In this document: one piece after another, positions 34,787 through 44,868 of the stretch | Position numbering within the stretch: position 1 is the first letter of the stretch | Layout: every line of letters begins with the position of its first letter | DNA from: Ariolimax columbianus | Lineage: Eukaryota > Mollusca > Gastropoda > Stylommatophora > Arionidae | Length of the DNA stretch: 64,000 nucleotides | Assembly (NCBI GenBank): GCA_036924085.1 | Contig: JAVGWX010000005.1 | Coordinates: 98,162,172 to 98,226,171, forward strand | Direction of reading: 5' to 3' | Position numbers and translations under genes: made by a program | The notes under the pieces: model-generated | The model's database searches: none | Told to the model about the DNA's origin: nothing | Seen by the model: only the letters and a program-made list of their open reading frames with translations

Positions 34787-37700
34787 AAACCACTCCCACG
34801 TTGGAATTACAAACGAGCCGACTGGGACAGATTTGCAATCCTGACAGATGGGCTGTGTGAAACCATCAACACACGAAACAACAAAATGAAGCCCATGGTG
34901 GAAAGCCTAAGCAAGGCAATAATGCAAGCCGCCACTGAAACCATCCCAGGAGGAGCTAGGAAAAACTATAAGCCCTACTGGAATGATGAGTTGCAGAAAG
35001 CGGAAGATGCAGTAACACATGCTAGGAACATGGCAGAGCGAGAACAATCTATGGAGGCAAACATCGCCCTCAAAGCCGCGACGGGGAAGTACAAACACAC
35101 TCTCAAGCAAACAGCAAGAGAGAGCTGGAAAAACAAAACGGAAAGCTTAAAGCTGGACAAAGAAGGGAACAAGCTATGGAAGCTAGTCAGAGCCATGAAC
35201 GACGAAACCCCGTCAAACAAACAAATTACCATCAAGCAGGGCGAAAACTTGCTCACCGGTAAGAAAGCCGCAAACGCTTTTGTCGATCACTATGCCAGAG
35301 CAAACCACATCGAGGTCCCTGCAGATAGGCATACAGACATTAGTGAAGAGCTAAAGGGGCACGACAACATCAATACGGCACCTGAAGAGCACATGATGGC
35401 CAAATTAACAATGAGCGAAATGGAAGAGGCTATGAGAACATTAAAGAAAAGGAAATCTCCCGGAAAAGACGGGATAACAAACGAAATGCTGATGGGGCTG
35501 GGCCAAACAGCGAAGAGGAAACTGCTATCGGTCCTGAACCAAAGCTGGAAAAGGGGAATTGTACCCCAGGCATGGAAATACGCAGTACTGGTACCAGTAC
35601 CAAAAACAGGAAAGGACAAAACAGATCCAAATGGATACAGGCCCATCAGCCTACTGAGCTGTGTCGGCAAGCTGATGGAACGAATGATAAACACCAAGCT
35701 GATGTGGCATCTGGAAGAAAAACGAATACTAATTCCACAGCAAGCCGGCTTTAGACAGCACAGATCCACTGAGGACCAGGTCATCCTCATAGCCCAGGAA
35801 ATAGAAGATGCCTACCAGGCACAGAAACACACAGGAGCTGTTTGGGTGGATCTGGAAAAAAGCATTTGACAAAGTCTGGAAAGACGGACTTAGAGTCAAG
35901 CTAAGAAGAAGTGATGTTTGTGGGAAAATGTACAAGTGGATCAACCACTACGTCAAACAAAGAACGGCCAGAGTCCAAGTACAAGGGCAGATGAGCAAAA
36001 AGGTGACACTCGAGCAGGGAGTACCACAAGGGGGAGTTCTGTCACCCACACTCTTCCTGGTATATATAAACGACGTTACAGAGAATATACCAAGGAGAGT
36101 CCATAGCTCAATGTTTGCAGACGATCTGGCTATGTGGACCTCTGAAAAGAATCTCACCATAGCAATAAATCGGATGCAGCAGGCCCTAACATCGCTGGAA
36201 GAGTGGGCGAACTCATGGCTGGTCAAAATAAACGAGGAGAAAGCCACATGCACAATATTCTCGCTTTCAATAAAACCCCAAAATACCAAATTAAGTTTAA
36301 ATGGCAAATTCCTGCAGCCAAACGACAACCCAACCTATCTGGGAGTCACATTTGATCGGCGCATGACATGGAAAAGTCAGATCGAGAGAAACCGAATGAG
36401 AGCCAGAGAAAGAATGACAATCACGAGGAAACTTGCTGGCACAAGCTGGGGAGCAGACAAAGGCATACTAAAGAAACTGTACACTGGAAGAGTGAGACCA
36501 GTTCTCGAGTATGGCATTGCGGCATGGACAACAGCAGCAAAGGCGAACTTCGATAAAGTTAGCAAACTTCAAAACCAAGCCATGAGAGTTATAACAGGAG
36601 GCATGAAGTCAACGCCAATTGTAGAACTTGAAAAGATTACAAATCTGCAATCCATGACCGATAGAAGAGACTGCAGAGCCCAGCTGCAGTCAGAGAAACT
36701 CCGAAGACTGACTGACCATCCAATGCACCAGAGACTAAACAATTTGGGAAATGGGAAACTAAAGCGGAGAAACTTTGCAGAAATAGCCAAAGCAAAGATG
36801 CACGAAGATCCCATAAACGCACTAACAACACCAAAACCCATCACTACTGTACGAAAACCTACCTGGAGGCAGGACATATTTCCAGAGGTGGTAGAAAATA
36901 TACCAGGTATTGGAAACAAAAACTGCCAGACTGAAAAAGAAAGGAGAGATACTAGCCTAAGCTTTATATCGAAAAGCTACCCAAGCATGGACTGGACCCA
37001 TGCATACACCGACGGTTCTGTAACAAACACTACACAGAACGGAGGGGCAGGAGCATTTCTGAACCTACCAAATGGCAGACAAATAACTTTGTCATTCGCT
37101 ACTGGTAAGTACACAAGCAATTTCAGAGTGGAGGCAGAGGCACTGAGGGCGGCAGTGGAAGAAATGGTGACACACAAAGAAAATGAAAGCCATATAGTCC
37201 TGCTTACAGATGCTCTCGCCGTAGTCACGGCGCTAAAAAGCCAGAAAAACACTGAGCTTAATGACTTAAGAGCAGCACTCTGCCAACTGTGCCAGCAGTC
37301 CGCACCAAAAAGGGTAGTGGTACAGTGGGTCCCATCACACTGCAACATCCAAGGCAACGAGGAGGCAGACAGACTGGCAAAAGAAGGTGCAAGACTACCA
37401 CAAACAGATACTGGTATTTCGTACGAAGACTCAAAACGGCTTATCAAAGCCAGATACCTGACCAAATGGGAAACCGAACATACTGGTTACACCAAAAACG
37501 ATGCCTATTACCAGTTGAACCGAAGAGAGCAAGCAGGTCGTTGTCTTCAGACTTCGTACTGGCCCCAATAGACTGAGGTACCACCTATTCAACAAATTGA
37601 AGATAGGTGGTTCCGACGAATGCCCGTGCGGTACCGGTAAAATGACCGCTGAACATCTGCTGCAGAACTGCCCGACATACGTGGATCAGAGAGAGCAGAT

Positions 37701-37823
37701 GTGGCCATCTCCAGTGGAACTGCAAGACAAGTTCTATGGCAGTGGCGACAGCCTCAGGATGACCGCCGCTTTTTTCGAAAAAATAATGGTTACTGTCTGA
37801 CTGCGTACGAAGAAGAAGAAGAA
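34787..37823 (+). pseudogene. Family 1 LINE (RT + RNase H + CCHC-like finger), copy B
   Basis: Copy B is 3173 bp downstream of copy A and I counted only about a dozen differences over 3 kb. It has the same 5' and 3' junctions and the same domains. The first frame, about 34790-35869, holds the linker and RT fingers. One extra A near 35855 shifts it, and the second frame (to 37571) is open through FADDLAMW and the whole RNase H. The shared AAGC insertion near 37530 then ends the frame, so the finger DECPCGTGKMTAEHLLQNC (37618-37674) is read in another frame. It lacks the two extra deletions of copy A. The endonuclease is missing, so it cannot move on its own. Confidence 0.95.
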
Positions 37824-38225
37824 GATTAGTATGTTTCACCTGGCTTTGACCTGAGAAATAATCTTGATCAGTGTGTTTCACCTGGCCTTAATAGGAGAAG
37901 AAATCTTGATCAGTATGTTTCACCTGACTTTGATCTTAAAAGGAATCTTGATCAGTATGTTTCACCTGGCTTTGATCTGGGAAGACATCTTGACCAGAAT
38001 GTTTCACCTGGCTTTAATAGGAGAAGGAATGTTGATCAGTATGTTTCACCTGGCTTTGATCTGGGAAGGAATCTTGAACAGTATGTTTCACCTGGCTTTG
38101 ATTTGGGAAGGAATCTTGACCAGAATGTTTCACCTGACTTTAATAGGAGAAGACATCTTGATCAGTATGTTTGACCTGGCTTTGATCTGGGAAGGAATCT
38201 TGATCAGAATATATCGCCTAACGTG
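37824..38225. repeat. 42-bp satellite, right block, about 9 copies
   Basis: It starts with the 3' target-site copy GATTAGTATGTTT (37824-37836) and continues as AATCTTGATCAGTATGTTTC and ACCTGGCTTTGATCTGGGAAGG. Variants ACCAGAATG and TTAATAGGAGAAG alternate. The period is a multiple of three, so one frame stays open (ISMFHLALIWEGIL repeated); it has no start or exon context and I do not regard it as coding. Confidence 0.93.
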
Positions 38226-38279
38226 AGAAGAGTTGGGATCTAAGTCATTACATATCAGCTGACTCGTATCTGAGGTGGT

Positions 38280-38870
38280 ATATTGACCAGTGTATTTTTC
38301 CTGATGTGAGGTAAAAGTTTAGTCAGTATGTTTCTCCTAACCCTGATGTGAGTTAGTAGTTTAGTCAGTTGTTTTTCGTCACCTGATGTGAAATAAAAGC
38401 TTAGTCATCGTGTTTTTCCTGACCTTGTGTGAGATAAAAGCTTAGTCATCATGTTTTTCCTGACCTTGTGTGAGATAAAAGCTTAGCACGTTTTTCCTGA
38501 CCTTGTGTGAGATAAAGCTTAGTCATCATGTTTTTCCTGACCTTGTGTGAGATAAAAGCTTAGTCATCATGTTTTTCCTGACCTTGTGTGAGATAAAAGC
38601 TTAGTCATCATATTTTTCCTGACCTTGTGTGAGATAAAAGCTTAGTCATCATGTTTTTTCTGACCTGATGTGAAATAAAAGCTTAGTCAGCATGTTTTTC
38701 CAGACTCTGATGTGAGGTAAGAGGTTAGTCAGCATGGTTCTACTCATTTGAAATGAACAGAGATCTTGACAAGCATGTTTCACTTGACCTGAAATGAGGT
38801 GGCGTCCTGGCCAGTATATTTTTGCTGACCCTGAAGTGGGGTAATATCTTTGCCATACAAAAATGATTTA
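38280..38870. repeat. Diverged satellite of the same family, about 41-bp period
   Basis: TTAGTCATCATGTTTTTCCT, GACCTTGTGTGAGATAAAAGC repeats about 8 times at 38390-38690, with degenerate relatives on both sides (AGTCAGTATGTTTCTCCTAA, AGCATGTTTCACTTGACC). The ATGTTT..CCTGACC core is that of the 42- and 46-bp satellites. Confidence 0.85.
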
Positions 38871-39314
38871 TTAAGAATAATACTCGGGAAATCTGTAAAA
38901 GCAGGTGGGCGGTGGAAACAACAGGTTGAAGTGTGTTTACGGAAATATCACAGACAAAAAGTAACGATGACATGAATATATTATATGTAGTTACATAGAA
39001 GAGATCGAAGTCGCATCTTTCAGTTCCGAACAGGACATACCAGAGTCAATAGTCACTTGAACCGCATCAATTCGCATCACCTGCCCTTATGCAGACATTG
39101 TTCTCATCCTCATGAAACAGTTCGACATCTACTCATTGAGTGCAAGGCGCTTGCGGACATGAGGAAAATGTCTTACAAGCACTGCCAACAATTGCCAACA
39201 CACTGTACGGAGCAGTGAAACAACTGAAGAAGACCTGTATATATATATATATATATAAGAATGGATATGGGCTGCCAAGAGCAGGCTTGCTCATCAGCTA
39301 TAGAATAACACCAT
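38871..39314 (+). pseudogene. Family 2 LINE 3' end fragment (C-terminal finger)
   Basis: From about 39022 the frame reads FQFRTGHTRVNSHLNRINSH, HLPLCRHCSHPHETVRHLL and IECKALADMRK. Its zinc-knuckle-like C-x2-C...H...C resembles RNase H-type LINE C-termini. It is closely similar, block by block, to the 3' end of the minus-strand LINE at 44.87-47.19 kb, including GGGCTGCCAAGAGCAGGCTTGC near the end. An expanded (TA)n run at 39238-39257 replaces the (TAA)n run of the other copy. It is 5'-truncated near 38871 and lies inside satellite DNA. Confidence 0.8.
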
Positions 39315-39334
39315 CTTTGCCATATCGCTTCACC

Positions 39335-39600
39335 TGATTCTGACCAGATCTGGGATCTTAGCCAGTATGTTTCAACTGATTACACATAAGGGAGAGTCTT
39401 GACCAGTGCGCGTAAACTGTTTCTGATCTCAGGTAGATTCTTGGCCAGTATGTTATCAACATTCTCTGACCTAAGTTAGAGTTTTGGTCAGTATATTTTT
39501 AACTACCTCCGGCCAAAGGTAGAGTCTTGTTCAGCATGTTTCACCTGACTCTGACCTAAGTTAGAGTCTTGACCTATATGTTTAACCTGACCGGACATTA
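39335..39600. repeat. Degenerate satellite units
   Basis: Spaced AGCCAGTATGTTTCAACTGA, GGCCAGTATG and TTCAGCATGTTTCACCTGAC phrases show the same core as neighbouring arrays, with strong divergence and about 60-bp spacing. Confidence 0.6.
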
Positions 39601-40035
39601 GTCTTCGCATGCATATTCATTGCATTTCAATAAACAATTATTGTTAAAATGTGTGTCTTGTAATATATCTTAATTATATATTTTAGCAGTCCAAGATATA
39701 TGTTCCACACTTCTTATAAATCACATGAATATTGTTGAAAGGTAATTATCCTTTGTTTATTCGCTGTCCAGAACTCGACACCAAAAAAATGCAAATGTAT
39801 TTTTATATAAGACCTTTAACATTTTATGGTGAGACGATACAGTGGCTTGTCATGCACAGCTTCAAATGACAAGAGAAATATTAAAATTAATGGTTGCTGC
39901 CAATTTCAGTCTGCTGTTATTGCAATTCGGCACGCAACTAGGAACTAGGGCTGTCTGCAAGTGGGTGTGTCCATCAAAGCGATTTGCCTTAACCATATTT
40001 GGAGCTTTCTGTTGTGTACGCTCGATAGTCTTAAA
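39601..40035. other. Unannotated AT-rich sequence
   Basis: No gene or clear repeat seen. Confidence 0.35.
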
Positions 40036-40043
40036 TATATATC

Positions 40044-40096
<53 letters not shown>

Positions 40097-40125
40097 ATGT
40101 GTGTGTATGTGTGTATGTGTGTGTA
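40036..40125. repeat. (TA)n(TG)n microsatellite
   Basis: ATATATATA followed by about 60 bp of TGTG with a few interruptions. Confidence 0.93.
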
Positions 40126-40201
40126 GACAAAAACACATACAAGGCAAGCCAGTAAATAAATGCACAAATAATAAAATACCGCTGATGAGCGTTATCAGAT
40201 T

Positions 40202-40400
40202 TTGGGTCTGCAAATACAACTAGGCAATACAAAGGTTTTTAGAACCAATACAACTACCACTGACGATATGGGGTTGGATGATATCCTTCTACTAGATATG
40301 AGTTCCTTCGTATACCTTGATAGCAATATAAATATGGTGGAGCGCGCGGATACGGATGTAAGTAAATGTATTCAAAAGGTGAAGGGTGCTATCATTGCTT
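40202..40400 (+). pseudogene. LINE RT connector fragment
   Basis: The frame reads QIQLGNTKVFRTNTTTTDDM, then LLLDMSSFVYLDSNINMVER and ADTDVSKCIQKVKGA. This matches the stretch after the catalytic box of LINE RTs (LxINxxKTKVM..., SFxYLGSxI...DADV..RI.KA). The catalytic box is not present; the fragment ends where the 32-bp array begins. Possible C-terminal residues reappear near 40930-41000 but are too weak to annotate. It is a small dead fragment. Confidence 0.72.
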
Positions 40401-40705
40401 CGAGCCACTTATATGAGGGGTGCTTTTATTGTTGGACAGCTTATATGAGGGGTGCTTTCATTGTTGGACAGCTTATGTGAGGGGTGCTTTCCTTGTTTGA
40501 CAGCTTATGTGAGGGGTGCTTTCATTGTTTGACAGCTTATGTGAGGGGTGCTTTCATTGTTGGACAGCTTATGTGAGGGGTGCTTTCCTTGTTTGACAGC
40601 TTATGTGAGGGGTGCTTTCATTGTTTGACAGCTTATGTGAGGGGTACTTTCATTGTTGGATAGATTATGTGAGGGGTGCTTTCATTGGATCGGACAGCTT
40701 GAGGG
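40401..40705. repeat. 32-bp minisatellite, about 9 copies
   Basis: CTTATGTGAGGGGTGCTTTC followed by ATTGTTTGACAG repeats at 32 bp, with ATTGTTGGACAG and CCTTGTTTG variants. It directly follows the RT fragment. The first unit is the diverged CTTATATGAGGGGTGCTTTT, which is in frame with that fragment. Confidence 0.93.
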
Positions 40706-41154
40706 TGCTGACATTGAGGAGACAGCTAATGGAAATGAAAAGAAATTAAATCCTCCACGAAAATGAAAACATGTACCACAAATATAGGGCTGATTCTATA
40801 GCGTGGCTTTCATGTGTGATGAGCCATAGAAAAAGAAGACAATAAAAGCGCAGAATTTCATAAATTGGCCTCGGCGCAGAGTAGAGGCGTGAACATGTTA
40901 GTTTATATCAATGGTGTTGTCTGTGGATGAGAGCCAGGAGGATACCAGAAGAAAAGGTCGGAAAAGGCGATCGCGATGGATTGGTAATAGATTAAGAAAA
41001 CCAGTTGATAGTATTACAAGTCAGTTTTTGTTCTGGAACACGAGCTGTAAGAGAAGTAGATGCAGCCTTATTCATACATGGCAGAGAGAGTAGGATGCAA
41101 TTTTGTTTCTTAAAACAATTCAGAAGAAGTGGAATATGCTACAACACGAGTATT
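40706..41154. other. Unannotated sequence, possible LINE remnant
   Basis: Near 40930-40990 GAAAAGGTCGGAAAAGGCGA may be the remains of the basic GKRxxGRPxxxW motif of a LINE C-terminus. It is not strong enough to call. Confidence 0.3.
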
Positions 41155-41580
41155 ACATACATACATACATACATACATAGATACATACACACATGCACAC
41201 ATGCATTCATGCATACATCCATACATACATGCACCCACCACACACACTAATAGGCTTAAATGACAACTGTCCATCGTTTTCGATGACGATTACATACACA
41301 TACATTAACATGCACTTGTACAACCACATACACATACATACACATACATATACATATAAACACACATGCACATACAGAGATACACACATACACACATACA
41401 TACACAGAGATACACACATACATACACACACATACAAATTCCTAAATACACACATTAACACACACACATGATCACTTACACACACATTTATACACATACA
41501 AACAAAAACATACCTACACATATATACACACATATACACATACACGTATACGCACATACACATACATACATACATAAAGA
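41155..41580. repeat. (CATA)n/(CACA)n microsatellite cluster
   Basis: Long runs of CATACATA and ACACATAC, interrupted by about 60 bp of other sequence at 41247-41295. Frames in it are periodic artefacts. Confidence 0.93.
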
Positions 41581-42440
41581 ATGTTTTGCGTATATTCTAT
41601 TGATATTTTTTATTTCCTTGTTTTTTTAAAAATGTTTTTTAAACATCCAACTGATACACTTCTGAAAGTCGATGCTGATAATAATATAGTATTAATACTC
41701 AAGTAACGTCTGGGTAGATAATTTCTCGATCGATCGGCTAGTTGTCATCCCTGTGTATGTATAATAACAGTCGCGTATGGTAAAAATGTGGCGATTTTCT
41801 GTGACAAACTTGAGGACTTGAAACATTGAACGCGTGTGTGTACGAGTGCGTTTCTGTAGTGACAAGCGGAATTACTTATTTTATATAAATAATCCAATTT
41901 ATATCAGGGTGTAAAGTATAACACCATTTAAGCTTCGCAAGCATGTGGTAAAAGTTGATTGAAGTGGATTGTGCTTGAGATTTGCAACATCGTCATGCAG
42001 ATCTGTTGCTATCAGAACGGCACTAATTGTGCTCGAAACCAGCAAGATGATGTTCCTTTTTTCAATCATTAACAGTTCTCAGGTTATCAACATGAGCTAG
42101 CCAAGTCACAAAGCATTTACATGTCTACATCTGTTGAAGTTTGTGTGGCTTAAAGTTTCTTCAAGTGGGGTAGCTAGTTCCATTCCCAGTCCTCCTTATT
42201 CGCCTTTTATGACATACGTGGTATGTTTCGGTGCTAATATTCTTTGATCACCTTTCAAGCCCAGGTAATACTCAACCTGGCCTTATGCTTCGCTTGTAGA
42301 GAAAAGATTAAACTCTCTTGGGCGTGTGTTACTTTTGCTCGGTTCCGCTAGGAGGACATAGTGCTGAAGAGTAAAGTCAGTTTGTCCCGGCAGTGGCCAC
42401 GGAGCGTACTGGCTCGGTTTTCATTTGACCATGGTGAATA
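41581..42440. other. Unannotated sequence
   Basis: No recognisable gene or repeat. Confidence 0.4.
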
Positions 42441-42670
42441 CAAGAAAACCTTAACTTTCCAACGTTTTAACCCATTTCCTAATGCCTAGACGACCCACAC
42501 CCAAACTACTATGCCGGTATCTCTTCAACTGGCGAGTCATACTTCACAAAACCAAGGTTTTGAACGCATTTCCTAATGGTCAGACGACCCTAACCAAAAC
42601 CACTCTGCCGGCTTCTCTTCAATTGGCGAGTCAAACTTCACAAAACCAAGACTTTCAACGCATTTCGACT
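42441..42670. repeat. About 90-bp tandem repeat, 2.5 copies
   Basis: AACGCATTTCCTAATGG-type starts at about 42460, 42561 and 42657. They are linked by GACGACCC, ACTATGCCGG or ACTCTGCCGG, and CTCTTCAA(C/T)TGGCGAGTCA with TTCACAAAACCAAG. The copies are visibly diverged. Confidence 0.75.
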
Positions 42671-42744
42671 CCATACAACTTCGCCGATTTGCTACTGGCG
42701 TTGAATATTCTAAATTGATTGTTATTATGAACCAGGACGCCAAG

Positions 42745-43525
42745 TGGGATGTTCAACAGCATTTTTCACCTGACTCTAGTTACTCTTCCCTACCACCTTG
42801 ATCAGAATGTTTCACCTGACTCTAGTTACTCTTCCCTACCACCTTGATCAGTATGTTTCACCTGACTCTAGTTACTCTTCCCTACCACCTTGATCAGTAT
42901 GTTTCACCTGACTCTAGTTACTCTTCCCTACCACCTTGATCAGTATGTTTCACCTGACTCTAGTTACTCTTCCCTACCACCTTGATCAGTATGTTTCACC
43001 TGACTCTAGTTACTCTTCCCTACCACCTTGATCAGTATGTTTCACCTGACTCTAGTTACTCTTCCCTACCACCTTGATCAGTATGTTTCACCTGACTCTA
43101 GTTACTCTTCCCTACCACATAGATCAGTATGTTTCACTTGACTCTAGTTACTCTTCCCTACCACCTTGATCAGTATGTTTCACCTGACTCTAGTTACTCT
43201 TCCCTACCACCTTGATCAGTATGTTTCACCTGACTCTAGTTACTCTTCCCTACCACCTTGATCAGTATGTTTCACCTGACTCTAGCTACTCTTCCCTACC
43301 ACCTTGATCAGTATATTTCACCTGACTGTTTATTCTTTGCTCCCACATAGATCAGTAAGTTTCACCTCACATCAGTTATTCTTTGCTTCCACACATATCA
43401 GTAAGTTTCATCTTACATCAGTCACTCTTTGCTCCCACCTTGATCAGTAAGTTTTACCTCACTTCAGTTACTCTTTGCTCCCCCCCTTGACCAATATGTT
43501 TCACCTGCCTCTGGTTACTACTTGC
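42745..43525 (+). repeat. 46-bp satellite, left arm, about 17 copies
   Basis: ACCTTGATCAGTATGTTTCA, CCTGACTCTAGTTACTCTTC and CCTACC form a 46-bp unit. Copies are almost identical to about 43310, then diverge (ACATAGATCAGTAAGTTTCA, CTTTGCTCCC). Confidence 0.96.
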
Positions 43526-43704
43526 TTGGCGTGTCGAGACAATATGTTTAACGTGGTAGCTCTGTTGACAGACTTCACATTTTCGACTTCTATTCGGTCT
43601 ACTTCGTGCCATGAAACCAAATGTGGTGTGCTCGCATTTCTGTGCCTCTGTTGTTGTGCTCACTGTTTTGTCTTGCATTGTCGATTTCATAGGAGACGAG
43701 GAAC

Positions 43705-44510
43705 TAGAATCAGGTGAAACATACTGTTCAAGGTGGGAGCAAAGAGAAATCAGAGGCAGGTGAAACACACTTATCAAGGTGGGAGCAAGCAATAATCAGG
43801 GGCAGGTGAAACATACTGATCAAGGAGTAACCAGAGGCAGGTGAAACATACGGATCAAGGTAGAGCAAGGAGTAACCAGAGGCAGTGAAACATACTGATC
43901 AAGGTGAGAGCAAGCAGTAATCAGGGGCAGGTGAAACATACTGATCAAGGTAGATCAAGAAGTAACCAGAGGCAGGTGAAACATACTGATCAAGGTGAGA
44001 GCAAGCAGTAATCAGAGGCAGGTGAAATATACTGATCAAAGTACATCAAGGAGTAACCAGTGGCAGGTGAAATATACTGATCAAGGTGAGAGCTAGCAGA
44101 ATTCAGGGGCAGGTGAAACATACTGATAAAGGTGGGACAAAAGAGCAATCAGAGGCAGGTGCAACATATTGATCAAGGTGGGACAAAGGAGCAATTAGAT
44201 GCAGGTGAAACATATTGATCAAGGTGGGACAAAGGAGCAATTAGATGCAGGTCAAACACATTGATCAAGGTGGGACAAAGGAGCAATTAGATGCAGGTGA
44301 AACACATTGATCAAGGTGGGACAAAAGAGCAATTAGATGCAGGTCAAACACATTGATCAAGGTGGGACAAAGGAGCAATTAGATGCAGGTCAAACATATT
44401 GATCAAGGTGGGACAAAGGAGCAATTAGATGCAGGTCAAACATATTGATCAAGGTGGGACAAAGGAGCAATTAGATGCAGGTGAAACATATTGATCAAGG
44501 TCTGAGCAAT
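43705..44510 (-). repeat. 46-bp satellite, right arm, inverted, about 18 copies
   Basis: Units read GGTGAAACATACTGATCAAG then GTGGGAGCAAGCAGTAATCA with GGGGCA on the plus strand. Later copies are the homogeneous GGGACAAAGGAGCAATTAGA, TGCAGG type. The polarity is opposite to the left arm. Confidence 0.95.
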
Positions 44511-44689
44511 ACAGTTAATCCACCTTAAGGACAAGCATCGTGTAAGGGAGCTGGTTGTCACACCTCAACGTAAGCAAGTTGAGATACAGAACTATCAAGT
44601 CTCAACCACTTCATCGTCGACATCAGTGTCCCGTGTGCAATCACCATTGTCTGTTTACATTACAACAACAATGTGCACACTCATAACAA
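44511..44689. other. Unannotated spacer
   Basis: It lies between the inverted satellite arm and the next minisatellite. Nothing recognised. Confidence 0.35.
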
Positions 44690-44868
44690 CACTAGCTTCC
44701 ACTCATAACAACACCAGCTTCCACTCATAACAACACTAGCTTCCACTCATAACAACACCAGTTTCCACACTCATAAAAACACCAGCCTCCACTCATAACA
44801 ACACCAGCTTCCACTCATAAAAACACCAGCCTCCACTCATAACAACACCAGCTTGAACATTCATGTTG
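44690..44868. repeat. 22-bp minisatellite, left part of a split array
   Basis: AACAACACCAGCTTCCACTC plus AT repeats about 8 times with AAAAACACC and GCCTCC variants. The same AACAACACCA-ACTCAT pattern resumes at 47196, so the LINE between them splits one array. Confidence 0.9.

Larger units (their letters stand above)
42745..44510. mobile_element. Foldback-like structure with arms of 46-bp repeats
   Basis: Two tandem arrays of the same 46-bp unit face each other. The left arm (42745-43525) reads GATCAGTATGTTTCACCTGA and the right arm (43705-44510) reads the complement, CAGGTGAAACATACTGATCA. About 180 bp of unrelated sequence separates them. Units nearest the centre on both sides share the CTCTTTGCTCC form, while outer left units have CTCTTCCCTACC and outer right units CAAAGGAGCAATTAGATG. 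Long inverted arms built of tandem repeats are typical of foldback/TU-type transposons. No transposase and no target-site duplication were seen, so mobility is inferred only. Confidence 0.5.

Noticed and set aside
33801..37465. Minus-strand frames of 93-166 codons across LINE copies A and B
   Set aside because: They are antisense shadows of the RT and RNase H frames and repeat identically in both copies.
37864..38226. 120-codon ISMFHLALIWEGIL frame as a hydrophobic repeat protein
   Set aside because: It arises because 42 bp is a multiple of three; the same satellite in other places is not open.
43454..43792. Cys/His-containing minus frame in the spacer of the foldback-like structure as a zinc finger
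   Set aside because: The CEVCQQSYH stretch is short, has no second half-finger, and the frame continues into satellite at both ends.
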